6,971 nt of DNA from Firmicutes bacterium UBA2296 (lineage in GTDB: Bacteria > Bacillota > UBA994). Under the pieces are notes generated by a model that saw only the letters and a program-made list of their open reading frames with translations, had not been told where the DNA came from and did not search any database. The DNA lies in contig DDWC01000244.1 of assembly GCA_002345475.1 (NCBI GenBank), forward strand, positions 1-6,971, in the 5' to 3' direction. Shown in pieces: positions 5,196 through 6,971 of the stretch. Position 1 is the stretch's first letter. Each line of letters opens with the position of its first letter. Both the position numbers and the translations under genes were made by a program.

Positions 5196-5987
5196 CTATA
5201 ATTCGCCGTAATGTGTCAACGTGAAGTTGCGTTCACGAAGAATGTCAGCAAACTCATCGCCAAGCAGGTAAGCCAGTTCTTCCTCGCGGGCCACGTTAAG
5301 GGAGCTTATGGCGACAAGAGTAGCGTTGCTCTGCCCTGGGTGGCAACACAGTTCTGCCACACCATCGAAATCCCGCGGCAAAGAAGCGAGGGACATCACA
5401 CCGGTCATCAGTCGGTCCACGGTTTTGAGGCCGGATTGCGAGATAATGTGGCGTGACTCCCCTGCCTCCCGGCTGGAGATAATCGCGGTGAACTGATGAT
5501 TGGGGAGCTCCGGGTCAAGGGGTGACGCTGAGCGAACTGCGCCAATCCCGTACTCCTGGGCCAGCCTGACAGCGAGCCCGGTAAACATCGAATGTAAGTG
5601 CACATGATGGTGGCTGTCCAGGTGGGTTATGCCAAGGCCCAGGAGCAGAGCCTTTTCTATCTGGGCTCGCCATTCGGCTTCGACCTCAGCAAGGCGGGCG
5701 TGATACAACGCTCTGCGGTAGTCGCGCGGGAAAGACCCTGTTTCGTCCACCAGCGATGGCACCTCTGCCGCTCCCCGCACAGGCTGCCCCGAGCTCAGTA
5801 CCAGATGGATGCCCACTCCTATCCTGTCTATATCCCTGAGCATTTTGACTTGATCCGTGAGACCGGGACGGTTAGCCATGAGCGTGGTCGACGTCACCCT
5901 GCCCTGGCGCATAGCCAGAGCTATGCCAGAGCTTACGCTCGGCGAAAGCCCGAAATCATCGGCGTTTACTATCAGCCGAGGTGACAT
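5196..5987 (-). CDS. ChbG/HpnK (YdjC) family carbohydrate deacetylase
   Basis: The 263-aa protein belongs to the YdjC/ChbG/HpnK family, metal-dependent deacetylases that remove N-acetyl groups from sugars such as chito-oligosaccharides or hopanoid-linked glucosamine. The metal and catalytic motifs are intact: NADDFG with Asp10 and Asp11, GIHL with His61, THLDSHHHVHLH at 121-132, and CHPG near residue 216. Length fits the family. No signal peptide is seen, so it should act in the cytoplasm. The substrate cannot be predicted; no chitin uptake genes are next to it. The ATG at 5987 lies 4 bp after the stop of the upstream gene, with GGAG (5995-5998) just inside that gene's end, an arrangement typical of translational coupling. 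Confidence 0.92.
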   Translation of the reverse strand: MSPRLIVNADDFGLSPSVSSGIALAMRQGRVTSTTLMANRPGLTDQVKMLRDIDRIGVGIHLVLSSGQPVRGAAEVPSLVDETGSFPRDYRRALYHARLAEVEAEWRAQIEKALLLGLGITHLDSHHHVHLHSMFTGLAVRLAQEYGIGAVRSASPLDPELPNHQFTAIISSREAGESRHIISQSGLKTVDRLMTGVMSLASLPRDFDGVAELCCHPGQSNATLVAISSLNVAREEELAYLLGDEFADILRERNFTLTHYGEL

Positions 5988-5991
5988 AAAT

Positions 5992-6759
5992 CTACTCCGA
6001 GAAGTCTATCTTGCCGATGGCATGTTCCTGTGTCAGCGCCGGAAGATCAGCCTGCAGACGCTCTATGTCGTTGTCATGGCCCCAGGCCACGAGGCCCACG
6101 GCACCCTCACATCCCGCGAAGCCTCCTGAGGCTACGTGGGTGGACTCCGCATCGTAAAGCAGCGCCAGAGCATCAAGTTCGGTCATTACCGTGCCGTAGG
6201 AGATGGGGAACATGCCGCAGGGAATGCCTTCGGTGTGGTCAAGGGTGCCTATGCCCAGCGCAGACGCGGCTTCGAGAACAGACGGTACCAGTTTCTCCAG
6301 GCCAACCGGCAAGACCAGATGTGCTCCCGTTGCCACCAGGAAGCGGAAGGCGTTACCAATGGTGCCGCCGGCTGCACTGCCCAGCAACACACCTACATTA
6401 CCATCGAGATCCAGAGCATTCCCGCCCTTAATAAAGACGTCGTCCGCGCCGAACTCCGCCAGCACTTCCGTCCAGGGACGCTGCGAGATTTCGCCTTGCT
6501 CCAGGACCAGCGGCTTTTGTCTGGTTCTGGCCGGTGTAGTCAGCCAGGCCGAATCTGTGACTACTCCAACGCTAAAGGTGCCCTTCTCAAGAGGGCCAAA
6601 GCCCAGCTCTTCTACTACGTAAGCATTGGTTGTGCCATTGGCAACAATGATGCGTCCGTGCTTCTTGGCGTGCTTGACCTCCGGCATGGCGGCTACTGCC
6701 CGTGCGATCAGTCTCTTGCTGGCTGCAGAAGTAAGGGTAAAGGCAATCTTTTTAGTCAT
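5992..6759 (-). CDS. Conserved-looking hypothetical protein, first gene of the cluster
   Basis: I do not recognise this 255-aa protein. It is soluble, glycine-rich and lacks a signal peptide or membrane helix. Strand-loop segments that look conserved are RIIVANGTTNAYVVEE (36-51), VFIKGGNALDLDGNVGVL (108-125) followed by GSAAGGTIG (127-135), HLVLPVGLEKLVP (147-159) and THVASGGFAGCEGAV (207-221). The alternating hydrophobic strands and GT/GG turns suggest a Rossmann-like alpha/beta fold, possibly distantly like the NagB/CoA-transferase group, but no diagnostic catalytic residue supports that. The ATG at 6759 is placed 8 nt after an AAGGAGG site (6768-6774). An ATG 4 nt further upstream is in another frame and stops after three codons. 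It heads a tight operon and overlaps the deacetylase ribosome binding site at its end. Confidence 0.85.
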   Translation of the reverse strand: MTKKIAFTLTSAASKRLIARAVAAMPEVKHAKKHGRIIVANGTTNAYVVEELGFGPLEKGTFSVGVVTDSAWLTTPARTRQKPLVLEQGEISQRPWTEVLAEFGADDVFIKGGNALDLDGNVGVLLGSAAGGTIGNAFRFLVATGAHLVLPVGLEKLVPSVLEAASALGIGTLDHTEGIPCGMFPISYGTVMTELDALALLYDAESTHVASGGFAGCEGAVGLVAWGHDNDIERLQADLPALTQEHAIGKIDFSE

Positions 6760-6826
6760 TCATGTTTCCTCCTTCTCATGTTGTGTCCGTACAGAGTGGT
6801 ATAATATAGATATCTCGCTAACCTTA

Positions 6827-6855
6827 ATTTTCGCACCCACCGACCGGCTAGTCAA
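6827..6855 (-). promoter_or_regulatory. Candidate promoter of the four-gene minus-strand cluster
   Basis: On the minus strand, TTGACT (6850-6855; 5 of 6) is followed after 17 bp by GAAAAT (6827-6832; 4 of 6). Transcription would begin near 6820, about 60 nt before the first gene. The -35 box faces away from the perfect plus-strand -35 of the tRNA promoter 23 bp to the right. Assigned by consensus only. Confidence 0.45.
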
Positions 6856-6883
6856 GTTTACCCCCTCGGCGCCGGGGGTTGAC
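6851..6883. repeat. Dyad symmetry joining the two divergent -35 boxes
   Basis: GTCAA (6851-6855) and TTGAC (6879-6883) form inverted arms that are themselves parts of the two divergent -35 hexamers. Between them lies a GC-rich imperfect palindrome centred on CGGCGCCG (6867-6874), flanked by runs of C and G. The element has no T tract. It could be a shared operator or a by-product of back-to-back promoters. Confidence 0.5.
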
Positions 6884-6912
6884 AAGAGGGCCTGTTTACT
6901 GTAATTTATATT
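6879..6912 (+). promoter_or_regulatory. Promoter of tRNA-Pro
   Basis: TTGACA (6879-6884) is a perfect sigma-A -35 box, 41 bp before the tRNA 5' end. The -10 is ambiguous: TAATTT (6902-6907) has the ideal 17-bp spacing but matches only 3 of 6, while TATATT (6907-6912) matches 5 of 6 at an unfavourable 22 bp. A strong -35 in front of an AT-rich stretch fits a stable RNA promoter. An extended -10, TGGTATAAT, also lies further upstream at 6797-6805. Confidence 0.55.
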
Positions 6913-6925
6913 ATGCTTGTTAAAT

Positions 6926-6971
6926 CGGGGTATAGCGCAGCTTGGCTAGCGCGCCTGCCTTGGGAGCAGGA
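6926..6971 (+). tRNA. tRNA-Pro(TGG), 5' part only
   Basis: The first 46 nt of a tRNA are present before the window ends. The acceptor 5' strand is CGGGGTA (6926-6932), with U8 and A9 at 6933-6934. The D stem pairs GCGC (6935-6938) with GCGC (6949-6952). The anticodon stem pairs CCTGC (6954-6958) with GCAGG (6966-6970) around the loop CTTGGGA, so the anticodon is TGG (6961-6963). This reads proline codons, CCA best. C at position 1 agrees with the C1-G72 pair typical of bacterial tRNA-Pro. The variable, T and acceptor 3' parts lie outside the window. Confidence 0.95.

Noticed and set aside
6752..6763. Three-codon open frame (ATG AAT GAC TAA) overlapping the start of the 255-aa gene on the minus strand
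   Set aside because: Its ATG at 6763 is only 4 nt from the SD core, too close for good initiation, while the ATG at 6759 is at 8 nt. Probably a chance overlap.
6797..6805. Extended -10 (TGGTATAAT) as the main tRNA-Pro promoter
   Set aside because: It would start the transcript more than 100 nt before the tRNA and has no -35 at proper spacing; the perfect TTGACA at 6879 is better placed.

Overview
The window looks like chromosomal DNA from an anaerobic, moderately GC-rich Firmicute, in the Desulfotomaculum/Pelotomaculum/Moorella range. That placement is inferred from strong AGGAGG-type ribosome binding sites, the gene families present, and intergenic arrays of degenerate 7-bp repeats. It is a guess from style, not from a phylogenetic marker. 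Nothing indicates phage, plasmid, transposon or CRISPR content.

Layout from left to right: the 5' part of an M42-family metallopeptidase gene (minus, cut by the window edge); a 371-bp gene-free stretch with a terminator-like palindrome, a second hairpin and four ATCAG words spaced exactly 10 bp; surE, the survival nucleotidase (minus); a divergent promoter region; mgtE, a magnesium channel/transporter (plus), with a roughly 127-nt leader that can fold over its own ribosome binding site; a 331-bp intergenic region between convergent genes with a strong bidirectional terminator and three heptamer repeat arrays; a four-gene minus-strand cluster; and a divergent promoter region leading to the first 46 nt of a tRNA-Pro(TGG) gene.

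The minus-strand cluster reads, in transcription order: an unrecognised 255-aa conserved-looking protein, a ChbG/YdjC-type carbohydrate deacetylase, a patatin-like serine hydrolase, and a DUF4438-type protein. The first three are separated by only 4 and 16 bp and are very probably co-transcribed. The DUF4438 gene follows after 74 bp containing a small hairpin. The first and last members have no function I can assign. The hydrolytic partners hint at turnover of an acylated or N-acetylated envelope component, but that is inference only.

The most noteworthy non-coding features are the heptamer arrays around the mgtE/DUF4438 terminator, the SD-masking leader of mgtE, and the dyad symmetry joining the two divergent -35 boxes in front of the tRNA. 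No clear new defence or mobile system is visible.
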